Shown here piece by piece: positions 16,951-25,238 of a stretch of 64,000 nt of DNA. Every line of letters starts with the position of its first letter. Position 1 is the first letter of the stretch. The stretch is from Methylophilaceae bacterium (lineage in GTDB: Bacteria; Pseudomonadota; Gammaproteobacteria; Burkholderiales; Methylophilaceae), in the NCBI GenBank assembly GCA_028351715.1, contig JAOMKM010000001.1, positions 1 through 64,000 on the forward strand, written 5' to 3'. Position numbers and translations under genes: made by a program. A model generated the notes under the pieces. It saw only the letters and a list, made by a program, of their open reading frames with translations, was not told the DNA's origin and did not search any database.

Positions 16951-17895
16951 CTATTTTAAAACAAAATTATTAAATAATTTTCCCTTTATTTCAGAACTTA
17001 TACTAGCCCCTAATTGCTTAGCAAATCGATCAGCAAACGTTTCATAAGTTGTAAAGTCTTCAATTTTTTCATGGCCAATAATTTCACGAGCAACATAATT
17101 CACATTGCCTAAATAATCTGATAAGCCCAATTTTATTGATTTTTCTCCATTCCAAAATAGACCCGAAAAAATTTCATCTCCAGATTTTAGTCTTGAGCCC
17201 CTTCCCTCCTTTACAACATTAATGAATTGTAGATGTATTTGATCCAACAACTCCTGAATATGTGCCTTTTGATCTAGATTTATAGGAGAAAATGGATCTA
17301 GTGCAGCTTTATTTTTCCCGGCTGTCATTAGCCTTCTTTCAATTCCAAGTTTATTGATAGTTTGTTCAAATCCAAATCCATCCATTAAGACACCTATTGA
17401 GCCGACAATACTAGCTTTATCAACAAAAATGGAGTCGGTAGCAACTGCAATATAATATGCTCCTGATGCGCATATATCTTCAACAACAGCATAAATTGGT
17501 ATTTGAGGGTAAAGCGACTTAAGTCTTTTAATCTCATCGTTCATAATCCCGGCCTGCACAGGACTTCCTCCGGGGCTATTAATAGAAAGAATAATACCTT
17601 TAGTTCCAGGATTATCGTAAGCATCGTTTAAATTCTGCTTAAAATCACTTGCATTTGCTTCAGATTGACTACTAATTTCTCCATTTATAGATATTAATGC
17701 TGTGAAATCTCCTGTTGTAGCAATTTTATTGTCATTGCTTGAGACAAAGAAGAACAAAAGTATTGAAAGGTATATTAGTGTGGCAAGTTTAAAAAATATT
17801 CCCCAGCGTCTAGCTTTTTTTTGCTCTAAAAAGGCTGTTTGAGAAATTTTTTCTAAAGCCTTATTACCCCAATCTTCATTTTCTTTTTTTTCCAT
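16951..17895 (-). CDS. S49 family signal-peptide peptidase (SppA-like)
   Basis: A 314-aa inner-membrane serine protease of family S49. One transmembrane segment (about residues 33-51) follows a cytoplasmic basic start. The protease core has ISINSPGGSPVQAG, the Ser motif DICASGAYYIAVATD and the later RLMTAGKNKAALDPF, where the catalytic Lys lies. The length corresponds to the short, single-domain SppA form, which cleaves leftover signal peptides. It is the last gene of rluC-HAD-Rieske-S49 and starts two bases after the Rieske gene stops. Confidence 0.92.
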   Translation of the reverse strand: MEKKENEDWGNKALEKISQTAFLEQKKARRWGIFFKLATLIYLSILLFFFVSSNDNKIATTGDFTALISINGEISSQSEANASDFKQNLNDAYDNPGTKGIILSINSPGGSPVQAGIMNDEIKRLKSLYPQIPIYAVVEDICASGAYYIAVATDSIFVDKASIVGSIGVLMDGFGFEQTINKLGIERRLMTAGKNKAALDPFSPINLDQKAHIQELLDQIHLQFINVVKEGRGSRLKSGDEIFSGLFWNGEKSIKLGLSDYLGNVNYVAREIIGHEKIEDFTTYETFADRFAKQLGASISSEIKGKLFNNFVLK

Positions 17896-17897
17896 CT

Positions 17898-18251
17898 TCA
17901 GTTGCTTCCTTTTTGATTATTTATGATTATTTTATCAGCATGCTCTTCGAATATTATTTTTTTTAATTTTTTACCCTGGCATGGACCAGAAACACAATAA
18001 CCATCCTCTGGATTATATATTGCCCCGTGAGTTGCGCATATGATAAACCTTTCTTCATCATCCAAAAAGTTATTATCCAGCCAATCTAATTCTACTGAAA
18101 GGTGCATACATTGATTCTGGTAGGCATAGTAAAAACCCTGATAAAAAATAACAAAGCCCGATAATTTAATTCCTTTTAACTCATAATTGAATTTAACCGT
18201 TGGTGACTTCAAGGAGAATTGTTTTTTATAAATTACCAACATTTCATTCAT
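17898..18251 (-). CDS. Small Rieske [2Fe-2S] protein
   Basis: A 117-aa single-domain Rieske protein. The two cluster-binding pairs are visible: CMH near residue 43 and CATHG near residue 63, followed by the cap segment DGYCVSGPCQG. There is no signal peptide or catalytic domain, so it is probably a cytoplasmic electron carrier or sensor. Its partner is unknown. It overlaps the HAD gene by eight bases and sits just before the S49 peptidase, an arrangement I recall in many Betaproteobacteria. Confidence 0.88.
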   Translation of the reverse strand: MNEMLVIYKKQFSLKSPTVKFNYELKGIKLSGFVIFYQGFYYAYQNQCMHLSVELDWLDNNFLDDEERFIICATHGAIYNPEDGYCVSGPCQGKKLKKIIFEEHADKIIINNQKGSN

Positions 18252-18903
18252 TCCTTAAAATCCATTCAAATACTTCATAAGGATTATCTGCAATCCCTTT
18301 AGGTTTATATTTAACTAATTCTTCTCTGTTATCAGATCCAAATGTAACTCCAAAGGAGTCAATATTGGCATTTATTGCCATCTCAAGATCATAAATAGAG
18401 TCGCCGATGATAAGTGCCTCATTTTTTTCAGCAATATAAAAATTTAATATTTCATTCACCATTTGAGGATGTGGCTTAGAGAAACATTCATCTACTGTTT
18501 TTGTAAGTCCAAATAGAGAATGTAATCCCGATTTCTTTAGCTCTATATCAAGGCTTCTTCGACTCTTACCTGTTGCAATTGCCAAGTTGTATCCTCTCCT
18601 ATGGAGATCTTTTATACCGAACTCAATTCCATCAAACAATGATACGTCATTAATATTATTTAAATATAACTTCTTATATAGCCCTTGTAGCTCTATTATT
18701 TCTTGCTTAGAAAGATTATTAAATAACTTATAAAAAGCCTGATCAAGACCTAGTCCAATTACTGAGAATAATTTTTTTTTATCCCTAAGAGTAATCCCTT
18801 TAATTAATGCTGCCTCCTTTATTGCATTGACAATTAATCCTGTTGAATTAACAATTGTTCCATCCCAGTCGAATATTATTACCTTATATTTTTTACTCAT
18901 CAT
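18244..18903 (-). CDS. HAD-IA family hydrolase (phosphoglycolate phosphatase-like)
   Basis: A 219-aa HAD-superfamily phosphatase. Motif I is IIFDWDGTIVNS with both catalytic Asp residues, motif II is IATGKS, and motif III/IV is SKPHP followed by IIGDSIYDLEMA. The cap domain with GLGLDQAF matches the Gph-like HAD-IA group. The true substrate cannot be read; phosphoglycolate or a small phosphosugar/nucleotide is possible. The gene begins with two consecutive ATG codons, at 18903 and 18900, two bases after the rluC stop. Confidence 0.9.
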   Translation of the reverse strand: MMSKKYKVIIFDWDGTIVNSTGLIVNAIKEAALIKGITLRDKKKLFSVIGLGLDQAFYKLFNNLSKQEIIELQGLYKKLYLNNINDVSLFDGIEFGIKDLHRRGYNLAIATGKSRRSLDIELKKSGLHSLFGLTKTVDECFSKPHPQMVNEILNFYIAEKNEALIIGDSIYDLEMAINANIDSFGVTFGSDNREELVKYKPKGIADNPYEVFEWILRNE

Positions 18904-18905
18904 AA

Positions 18906-19862
18906 TTAATTAATTCTATTAAATTCTTTTGGTGTTGGAGCTGAAAAATATATTTCTTTCATGGTAATTGGGTGAATAAAACTCACCTCTGATGCATGAA
19001 GAAACATACGAGTATAACCAGCTTTACGTGATTTTTTATTCAATACAAAATCCCCATATTTTTGATCGCCAACTATTGGAAACCCAAGATGAGAAAGATG
19101 AACTCTAATTTGGTGGGTGCGCCCAGTTATTAACTTCACCTCAAGAAAAGTAAAGTCTTTAAAGTTTTTTTTAAGAAAAAAAACAGAGCGAGATTTTTTT
19201 GAATTGATAGAAAAATTTGGGTCATCCACAACAGATACTTTTTTTTGTCCGTCTGCATTGGAGATTTTTAAAAGATTAAGGTCAACTATAAGTTGTTTTT
19301 TATGCCACACTCCATGAACAATTACTTCGTACTTTTTATGCATGGATTTATTTCGCATTTGCTTGTGAATACCTACCAAGGCTAATCTTTTTTTTGCAAT
19401 TAATAAGGCTCCAGATGTATCTTTATCAATCCGATGGACCAGTTCAAGAAATTTAGCCTTGGGTCTTGATTGCCTTAAAAGTTCAATAACGCCAAAATTA
19501 ACTCCACTTCCACCATGAACTGCAATGCCGTATGGTTTATTTAAAACGATGAATGCATCATCTTCAAATAAAATAGCTTTTTCGATATCAGTTAATTTCG
19601 ACTTATTAGCAAACACAGGAATATAAGTATTTCTTTCTTTGAAGGAAACAGGCGGAATCCTAACTGAGTCATTGATAGATAATCTGAAATCAGTACGAAT
19701 TCGCTTTTTATTTACTCGGACCTGACCACTTCGTAGTAATTTATATACGTGACTCTTTGGGACATTTTTTAGTATTTTAAGTAGAAAGTTATCAATTTTT
19801 TGGCCTTCACTCCCTTCGTCAATTATATGATATTTAACATTATTTTTATTCTCGAGATGCAT
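18906..19862 (-). CDS. rluC: 23S rRNA pseudouridine(955/2504/2580) synthase RluC
   Basis: RluC, 318 aa, isomerises three uridines of 23S rRNA to pseudouridine. The N-terminal S4 RNA-binding domain (about residues 15-80) contains KSHVYKLLRSGQVRVNKKR. The catalytic motif is VHRIDKDTSGALLIA, with the nucleophilic Asp after HRI, and RTHQIRVHLSHLGFPIVGD follows. The gene starts the rluC-HAD-Rieske-S49 operon and is divergent from rne, as in many proteobacteria. Confidence 0.95.
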   Translation of the reverse strand: MHLENKNNVKYHIIDEGSEGQKIDNFLLKILKNVPKSHVYKLLRSGQVRVNKKRIRTDFRLSINDSVRIPPVSFKERNTYIPVFANKSKLTDIEKAILFEDDAFIVLNKPYGIAVHGGSGVNFGVIELLRQSRPKAKFLELVHRIDKDTSGALLIAKKRLALVGIHKQMRNKSMHKKYEVIVHGVWHKKQLIVDLNLLKISNADGQKKVSVVDDPNFSINSKKSRSVFFLKKNFKDFTFLEVKLITGRTHQIRVHLSHLGFPIVGDQKYGDFVLNKKSRKAGYTRMFLHASEVSFIHPITMKEIYFSAPTPKEFNRIN

Positions 19863-20211
19863 AATTTAGTTTTCTTTTAATGATTTATCACATATACTCA
19901 ATTTTGTTCAGATATCTTTAAATTTAAATTAAAGAGAAAAACAATTCTGAATTATACATAAACAAAAGAATTCACGGTTAGTGCTGCTCACCTTAAATAA
20001 GAAGCAGGCTTAAATAAAAAAGATTTTTATAATAGAATTTTAATAAATTAATAGTTTTTAGAAAATAAAAGTTTTAGGAAAAAAAATAGATGTATAGAGT
20101 CCGCTGCCTGTCAAATAAAAATTTGACACGTTGCGCTGTACCTAGTTTCTTTAAATAAATTTATAGGAATTCCTTTATCTAAAATCTTCATAAATAAATG
20201 GAGATAATAAA
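19863..20211. promoter_or_regulatory. rluC-rne intergenic region with long rne leader
   Basis: These 349 A/T-rich bases separate divergent rluC and rne and hold no gene that I can see. The rne side must contain its promoter and a long 5' leader. A hairpin sits at 20109-20128, and GGAG precedes the rne ATG by eight bases. In E. coli the rne 5' UTR is structured and lets RNase E control its own mRNA; a similar role here is inferred from position only. Several A/T-rich blocks could serve as -10 elements, and I could not choose one. Confidence 0.5.
20109..20128 (+). other. Hairpin in rne leader
   Basis: TGTCAAAT (20109-20116) and ATTTGACA (20121-20128) form a perfect 8-bp stem around an AAAA loop, about 85 bases upstream of the rne start codon. 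No U-run follows, so it is not a terminator. It is a candidate element of RNase E autoregulation. Confidence 0.5.
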
Positions 20212-22470
20212 ATGAAAAGGATGCTATTTAATGCAACACAGTCAGAAGAATTGCGAGTTGCAATTGCAAATGATAACAAATTAGAAGATTTAGATTTTGA
20301 GCGTGGCAACAAAGAACAACGTAAAAGTAATATATACAAAGCAATTATAACAAGAGTTGAACCTTCATTAGAGGCAGCTTTTGTTAATTACGGTGTAGAT
20401 CGTCATGGATTTCTTCCATTCAAGGAAATATCACCAGAATATTATTCAAAAAAAACCAGAAAAAAAGATTTATCAATTAAAGATGTTATTTCAGAAGGTC
20501 AAGAGTTAATTATTCAGGTAACCAAAGAAGAACGTGGTAATAAAGGTGCCGCACTTACTTCATACCTTTCATTGGCAGGTCGCTACATAGTCTTGATGCC
20601 AAATAATAATGATGGAGGAGGAATTTCTCGAAGAATTGAAGGTGACGAAAGATCAAGTTTTAAGGATGTACTTTCTCAAATTAAAATAAAAAAAGGTACA
20701 AGCGTTATTGGAAGAACGGCTGGAATTGGTGCAACTGTCGAGCAAATACAGTGGGATTTAGATTACTTGTCACAATTGTGGGATGCAATTGAAAATGCAG
20801 CAAATGCACAAGAAGGTCCCTTCCTCATTTATCAAGAAAGTAATTTAGTAATTAGAGCTATTCGTGATTATTTTTCAACTGATATCGAGGAAATTTTAAT
20901 TGATAAAAAAGAAATTTACGACCAAGCCCTACAATTTATGAGTCATGTAATGCCTAATTATTCCGAAAGAATAAAATTCTATGATGAAGATACTTCTCTA
21001 TTTTCAAAATTCAATATTGAAAATCAAATTGAATCAGCATTTTTAAGAGAAGTTCAACTTCCTTCTGGTGGAGTAATTGTTATTGACCACACCGAAGCAC
21101 TTGTTTCTGTAGATGTAAATTCTAGTAGATCTACTAAAGGGAGGGATATTGAATCGACAGCATATAACACAAACCTGGAAGCAACAGATGAGCTAGCCAA
21201 ACAATTAAGATTTAGAGATATTGGGGGCTTAATTGTCATCGACTTTATTGACATGGAGAATTCGAAGCACCAAAGAGATGTTGAAAATAGAATCAAGGAT
21301 GCTTTAAAGCAGGACAAAGCTCGAATTCAAATTGGAAAAATTTCAAGATTTGGGTTGCTAGAACTTTCCAGACAAAGACTAAGACCTAGCATAGGTGAAT
21401 CGGTTAATGGCGCCTGTCCAAGATGCCAAGGAACGGGAAGAGTTCGTGACATTCAATCTACAGCTCTATTTATATTTAGACTTATTCAAGAAGAGGCAAA
21501 TAAAGAAAGTAATCAATCCATAGCTATTCAGCTACCTGTCGAAGTTGCAACACTGCTTCTCAATGAAAAGAGAAAAGAAATTGTCGATATTGAGATCAAA
21601 ACAGGTAATGAAGTTGTAATTATTCCTAATAGATACCTAGAAATACCTAAATATGATCTTCAAAAATCCTCAAAAAATCTTGGTAAAGCTAGTTATGTTG
21701 TTGCTGAACCACCCAACGAAGAAGAAAATAAAGCAAACGAAAAAAATATTAAGGAAGAAAGATTGGAGCCTGCAGTAAAAGCAATTATGCCCTCAATATC
21801 ATCACAAAAGGGGAAAAATTCTTCAATTTTTGGTTTCTTTAAAAACTTAATCACAAGTGGGGGTGAGGATACAGATACTAAAGTAACTAACGAATCCTTA
21901 GGTCAAGAAGCAACAATTAAAACAAATGAGTATGAAAAATTAAATAAGCCTAACAAACCAAGAAATAATAGAAATAGAAATAGAAATAGAAGACCAAATA
22001 ATGGGACAAATAAACAAGGTTATGAGGGTAATAACAGTCAAAAAGATAATACAAACAATCTAACCACCACTACTGATAATTCAAAATTAGCTATTAAAGA
22101 AAATATTGGATCAAAGGATACTTCTCCAATTAAGCCTTCTTCCTCTCCTGTAAATTTAACTAAAGCTAAAGTTTCTCCAGCATCTAAGCCCAAAACTAAA
22201 AGTCAGCCACTACCTAAGTTAGATCTATCTAAAATAGGTTTAAGTTTGGTTGAAACTAAAAAAGTTAAACCTACTGAAGATGTAGTAGAAACAAAAAAAC
22301 CATCGAAGAAAAAAGTAGTAGATTGGCAGAAAAAAACCGAAGATATTACTACCGGAAAAATTGAGATGGTTGAAACAAAAAAGAAAGCTGCGAAATCGAA
22401 ACCAGCTGCGAAATCGAAACCAGCTGCGAAATCGAAACCAGCTGCGAAATTGAACCCAGCTGCGAAATAG
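20212..22470 (+). CDS. rne: Ribonuclease E
   Basis: The 752-aa main endoribonuclease of mRNA decay and rRNA/tRNA processing. The S1 domain lies near residues 35-115 (ITRVEPSLEAAFVNYGVDRHGFLP). The DNase-I-like catalytic part has ALVSVDVNSSRSTKG and IGGLIVIDFIDME, and the Zn-link CPRCQGTGRV is at about 402-411. After residue 500 the tail is low-complexity and basic (NRNRNRNRRPNN-type) with Lys/Pro/Ala repeats, as expected for the RNA- and partner-binding scaffold. The frame stops at TAG 22468-22470 inside an 18-bp repeat array; the same frame continues to 22527 after the stop, so this end is probably a recent truncation of 19 codons (TAG plus 18). Confidence 0.96.
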   Translation: MKRMLFNATQSEELRVAIANDNKLEDLDFERGNKEQRKSNIYKAIITRVEPSLEAAFVNYGVDRHGFLPFKEISPEYYSKKTRKKDLSIKDVISEGQELIIQVTKEERGNKGAALTSYLSLAGRYIVLMPNNNDGGGISRRIEGDERSSFKDVLSQIKIKKGTSVIGRTAGIGATVEQIQWDLDYLSQLWDAIENAANAQEGPFLIYQESNLVIRAIRDYFSTDIEEILIDKKEIYDQALQFMSHVMPNYSERIKFYDEDTSLFSKFNIENQIESAFLREVQLPSGGVIVIDHTEALVSVDVNSSRSTKGRDIESTAYNTNLEATDELAKQLRFRDIGGLIVIDFIDMENSKHQRDVENRIKDALKQDKARIQIGKISRFGLLELSRQRLRPSIGESVNGACPRCQGTGRVRDIQSTALFIFRLIQEEANKESNQSIAIQLPVEVATLLLNEKRKEIVDIEIKTGNEVVIIPNRYLEIPKYDLQKSSKNLGKASYVVAEPPNEEENKANEKNIKEERLEPAVKAIMPSISSQKGKNSSIFGFFKNLITSGGEDTDTKVTNESLGQEATIKTNEYEKLNKPNKPRNNRNRNRNRRPNNGTNKQGYEGNNSQKDNTNNLTTTTDNSKLAIKENIGSKDTSPIKPSSSPVNLTKAKVSPASKPKTKSQPLPKLDLSKIGLSLVETKKVKPTEDVVETKKPSKKKVVDWQKKTEDITTGKIEMVETKKKAAKSKPAAKSKPAAKSKPAAKLNPAAK

Positions 22471-22500
22471 AAACCAGCTGCGAAATCGAAACCAGCTGCG
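22393..22500 (+). repeat. Six tandem 18-bp repeats in 3' end of rne
   Basis: The unit AAATCGAAACCAGCTGCG, encoding Lys-Ser-Lys-Pro-Ala-Ala, occurs six times head to tail (starts 22393, 22411, 22429, 22447, 22465, 22483). Copies 1-3 and 6 are identical. Copy 4 reads AAATTGAACCCAGCTGCG, and copy 5 carries TAG in place of TCG. Near-identity at DNA level points to recent slippage or unequal recombination. Confidence 0.95.
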
Positions 22501-22527
22501 AAGATTAAGAAAGTTACTTCAAAATAA
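22471..22527 (+). other. In-frame continuation of rne after premature stop
   Basis: Directly after the rne TAG, the same frame codes for 18 more residues, starting with Lys-Pro-Ala-Ala-Lys-Ser and ending in a basic KIKKVTSK, before TAA at 22525-22527. The first 30 bases complete repeat copy 5 and copy 6. The last 14 bases overlap the end of the convergent crcB gene. This is best read as the former C-terminus of RNase E, lost by one C-to-A change. Confidence 0.8.
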
Positions 22528-22900
22528 GGTTAAAAAGATACCAGCCTAAAAATGCCAGAGTCAATGAACCAAAAACATGGCCAAGCATTAAGAAAATGGC
22601 AGTTACCTGCTGATCTTTTTCAAATAAATGAAAAAGATCAGCAGTAAATGCTGAGAAAGTAGTAAGTCCACCCAAAAAGCCAATGTTAATAACAATCTTT
22701 AATTCTTCATTTATGTGGGACATTGACTGGAAATATGCAATAGAGAAGCCCATTAAAAAACCTCCCAACAAATTTACAGCTAAAGTGCCGTAGTGAAGGC
22801 TAGGGAAAATATAATGAAAAAGATAGCCTATAAGCCATCGTATCCAAGCACCAAAAGCAGACGCCAGACCAACTAGTAAGAAATTTGTTGGGGTAAACAT
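22514..22900 (-). CDS. crcB: Fluoride channel CrcB/Fluc
   Basis: CrcB, 128 aa, has four membrane segments and exports fluoride as a dual-topology dimer. The signature GFLGGLTTFSAF (about residues 73-84) and the N-terminal GAWIRWLIGY are diagnostic. It lies two bases after orn in the same direction. Its last codons overlap the ancestral end of rne by 14 bases on the opposite strand. No fluoride riboswitch was seen upstream, where orn leaves no room. Confidence 0.95.
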   Translation of the reverse strand: MFTPTNFLLVGLASAFGAWIRWLIGYLFHYIFPSLHYGTLAVNLLGGFLMGFSIAYFQSMSHINEELKIVINIGFLGGLTTFSAFTADLFHLFEKDQQVTAIFLMLGHVFGSLTLAFLGWYLFNLILK

Positions 22901-22901
22901 A

Positions 22902-23447
22902 CTATATTTTTATAAAGTGTTCTCTGTAATATTTTAACTCCTCTACAGACTCTAAAATGTCAGCTAATGCCTCATGTTTGCTTTTCTTCTTGAAGCCGCC
23001 AATTAATTCAGGCTTCCATCTTTTAGCCAGCTCCTTGAATACACTCACGTCTAAATTCCTATAATGAAAAAAACTTTCTAGTACCGGCATATGTTTAGCC
23101 ATAAATCTTCTATCTTGACATATTGAATTACCGCACATAGGAGATTTACCTTTTTCTACATACTGACTCATAAATTCAATTAATTGATGAGTCGCCTCAT
23201 CCTCTGTAATATTTGAATTTTTTACCCTTTCAATAAGCCCAGATTTTCCATGAGTAGACTGATTCCAGGAATCCATTCTAGCTAGCACTTCATCACTTTG
23301 ATGAATCACTAGAACTGGGCCTTCTCCAATGATTGTCAAATAAGGATCAGTTACAACTAGTGCAATCTCGAGAACCATATCAGTCTCTGGATTTAGACCG
23401 CTCATCTCCATATCAAGCCATATTAAATTGTTATTATTTTTACTCAT
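22902..23447 (-). CDS. orn: Oligoribonuclease
   Basis: Orn, about 181 aa, degrades 2-5 nt RNAs and the linear dinucleotide pGpG to mononucleotides. The DEDDh exonuclease fold shows [18 protein letters not shown] with the first acidic pair, MFNS-like [14 protein letters not shown], and a later [15 protein letters not shown]. The frame is open from 23459 with ATG codons at 23459, 23450 and 23447. I favour 23447 because GGA lies eight bases before it and homologues start close to the NNLIWLD block. It is co-transcribed with crcB. Confidence 0.95.
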   Translation of the reverse strand: MSKNNNNLIWLDMEMSGLNPETDMVLEIALVVTDPYLTIIGEGPVLVIHQSDEVLARMDSWNQSTHGKSGLIERVKNSNITEDEATHQLIEFMSQYVEKGKSPMCGNSICQDRRFMAKHMPVLESFFHYRNLDVSVFKELAKRWKPELIGGFKKKSKHEALADILESVEELKYYREHFIKI

Positions 23448-23545
23448 CATGATTTCCATTAAAGTTCTTCATAAATAGATAGAATAACTTACTTTTGTTT
23501 ACGTTTTGATTCACAATATACTCTTTCAAAAATTAGACCACCATT

Positions 23546-24787
23546 ATGACTTCAACATTTCAATTTTTATTTTTATTTTTATTAATTTTCACAGTTATGA
23601 CACAAATATGGTTAGCGACTAGACATATAAGTCACGTTACAGTTAACCGAAGCGTTGTGCCCAACGCATTTAAATCTATCATTAAATCAAAAGACCATCA
23701 AAAGGCAGCAGATTATACAGTAGCAAAGTCAAAATTAAACATTATCGACCTTTTAGTTCAGGGAGCCTTTCTTTACCTCCTAACTATTGGAGGCTTAATT
23801 AACTGGCTTAATAATTACATTTTTGACCTAGGCTTAAACAGCCTTGCTTCAGGATCACTTGTAATAATATCAGTAATGGTTCTATCTTCATTAATTGATT
23901 TACCCGCGAATCTCTTTAAAATTTTTAATATTGACGAGAAATTTGGATTTAATCGAATGTCGCTCAAAGTATTTATTTTTGACGGAATAAAACAATTACT
24001 TCTTTCTATAATAATAGGTATTCCAATACTTTTTGCCTCACTTTGGATTATCGGTAATTTAGGGGAGCTTTGGTGGCTATGGCTATGGGTATTCATTAGT
24101 GCTTTTAATTTTGCTATGTTATCTTTATATCCTCTATATATAGCGCCACTCTTCAATAAATTTGAACCCTTAAGTGATATAAATCTTAAAACAAAAATTG
24201 AGAAATTATTGTTAAGATGTGGCTTTAAATCTAGCGGTCTTTTCGTTATGAATGGCTCTCTTAGAAGTAATCATGGAAATGCTTATTTTACTGGCTTTGG
24301 AAAATCAAAAAGAATTGTATTTTTTGACACATTACTTGAAAAATTAACTCCAAATGAGATTGAGGCTGTCTTAGCTCATGAACTAGGACATTTTCATCAT
24401 GAGCACGTTAAGAAAAGAATAGCCCTTATGTTTCTGATAAGCTTTGCAGGCCTTTATATTTTAGGTCTCTTAAAAGAAAGTGTCTGGTTCTATGAGGGGC
24501 TTGGTGTCAATAACCTAAATGATGCAAATGCTATTTTATTATTCTTACTTGTATCACCATTATTCGTATTTTTTATAAGGCCTATTATTGCTTATTATTC
24601 CAGAAAAAACGAATTTGAGGCTGACGCTTATGCTTGTAAATTTTCCAAGTCTACCGATCTCAAACAATCATTAATTAAGCTTTACAGAGATAATGCTTCA
24701 ACATTAACCCCAGACCCTCTGCACTCAAGTTTCTACGACTCTCATCCACCAGCATTAATGCGTATTAATGCTATTGATAAGGTGTAA
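23546..24787 (+). CDS. M48 family metalloprotease (Ste24/CAAX protease 1-like)
   Basis: A 413-aa polytopic inner-membrane zinc protease. The zinc site is AHELGHFHHEH (about residues 276-286), and the third ligand is in EFEADAYA (about 354-361). About six membrane segments surround it, and the N-terminal long domain resembles eukaryotic Ste24 rather than the shorter HtpX. In bacteria such enzymes are thought to take part in membrane protein quality control. It is followed by queD 10 bases downstream and is divergent from orn. Confidence 0.92.
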   Translation: MTSTFQFLFLFLLIFTVMTQIWLATRHISHVTVNRSVVPNAFKSIIKSKDHQKAADYTVAKSKLNIIDLLVQGAFLYLLTIGGLINWLNNYIFDLGLNSLASGSLVIISVMVLSSLIDLPANLFKIFNIDEKFGFNRMSLKVFIFDGIKQLLLSIIIGIPILFASLWIIGNLGELWWLWLWVFISAFNFAMLSLYPLYIAPLFNKFEPLSDINLKTKIEKLLLRCGFKSSGLFVMNGSLRSNHGNAYFTGFGKSKRIVFFDTLLEKLTPNEIEAVLAHELGHFHHEHVKKRIALMFLISFAGLYILGLLKESVWFYEGLGVNNLNDANAILLFLLVSPLFVFFIRPIIAYYSRKNEFEADAYACKFSKSTDLKQSLIKLYRDNASTLTPDPLHSSFYDSHPPALMRINAIDKV

Positions 24788-24797
24788 AGGTGTAAAT

Positions 24798-25235
24798 ATG
24801 GAAATTACAACTAGAATGGAGTTCGACGCAGGACATAGAATTCCTGGCCATAAAAGTACATGTAAAAATCTTCATGGGCATCGTTACGCAATTGAGGTAA
24901 CTATCAAAGGCGATATTGTTGAGCAAGAGCAAGCTTCAGAATTTGGGATGGTTATGGATTTTAAGGACGCCAAAGACCTAATCAAACGTACTATTGTCGA
25001 TCGATGGGATCATGCTTTTATCGTATACGAGAATGATCATGAGGTTGTAGAGTTTTTAAAGACCATAAAAGATCACAAAACAGTTATTTTTCCTAAAGTT
25101 CCAACCGCTGAAAATATGGCATTGGTAGCATTTGAATCTCTTAAAGGTGATTTCAAAGAGAAATATAATCAATCAATAGTGCCAATTAAGGTCAGGCTAT
25201 ATGAAACGCCTAATAATTGGGCCGACGTTAGCTAA
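24798..25235 (+). CDS. queD: 6-carboxytetrahydropterin synthase QueD
   Basis: QueD, 145 aa from the ATG at 24798. The frame is open from 24768, but those codons overlap the protease gene, and AGG sits about seven bases before 24798. It converts dihydroneopterin triphosphate to 6-carboxytetrahydropterin in queuosine/7-deazaguanine synthesis. Zinc ligands are in FDAGHRIP and CKNLHGHRY, and the catalytic Cys precedes NLHGH. DRWDHAFIVYEND and PTAENMALVAFE are typical family blocks. queG for the last step of the pathway is at 14.2 kb. Confidence 0.95.
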   Translation: MEITTRMEFDAGHRIPGHKSTCKNLHGHRYAIEVTIKGDIVEQEQASEFGMVMDFKDAKDLIKRTIVDRWDHAFIVYENDHEVVEFLKTIKDHKTVIFPKVPTAENMALVAFESLKGDFKEKYNQSIVPIKVRLYETPNNWADVS

Positions 25236-25238
25236 GGT

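Noticed and set aside
22393..22500. CRISPR-like short direct repeats
   Set aside because: The 18-bp repeats are head to tail without spacers and are in frame inside rne, so they encode a repetitive protein tail.
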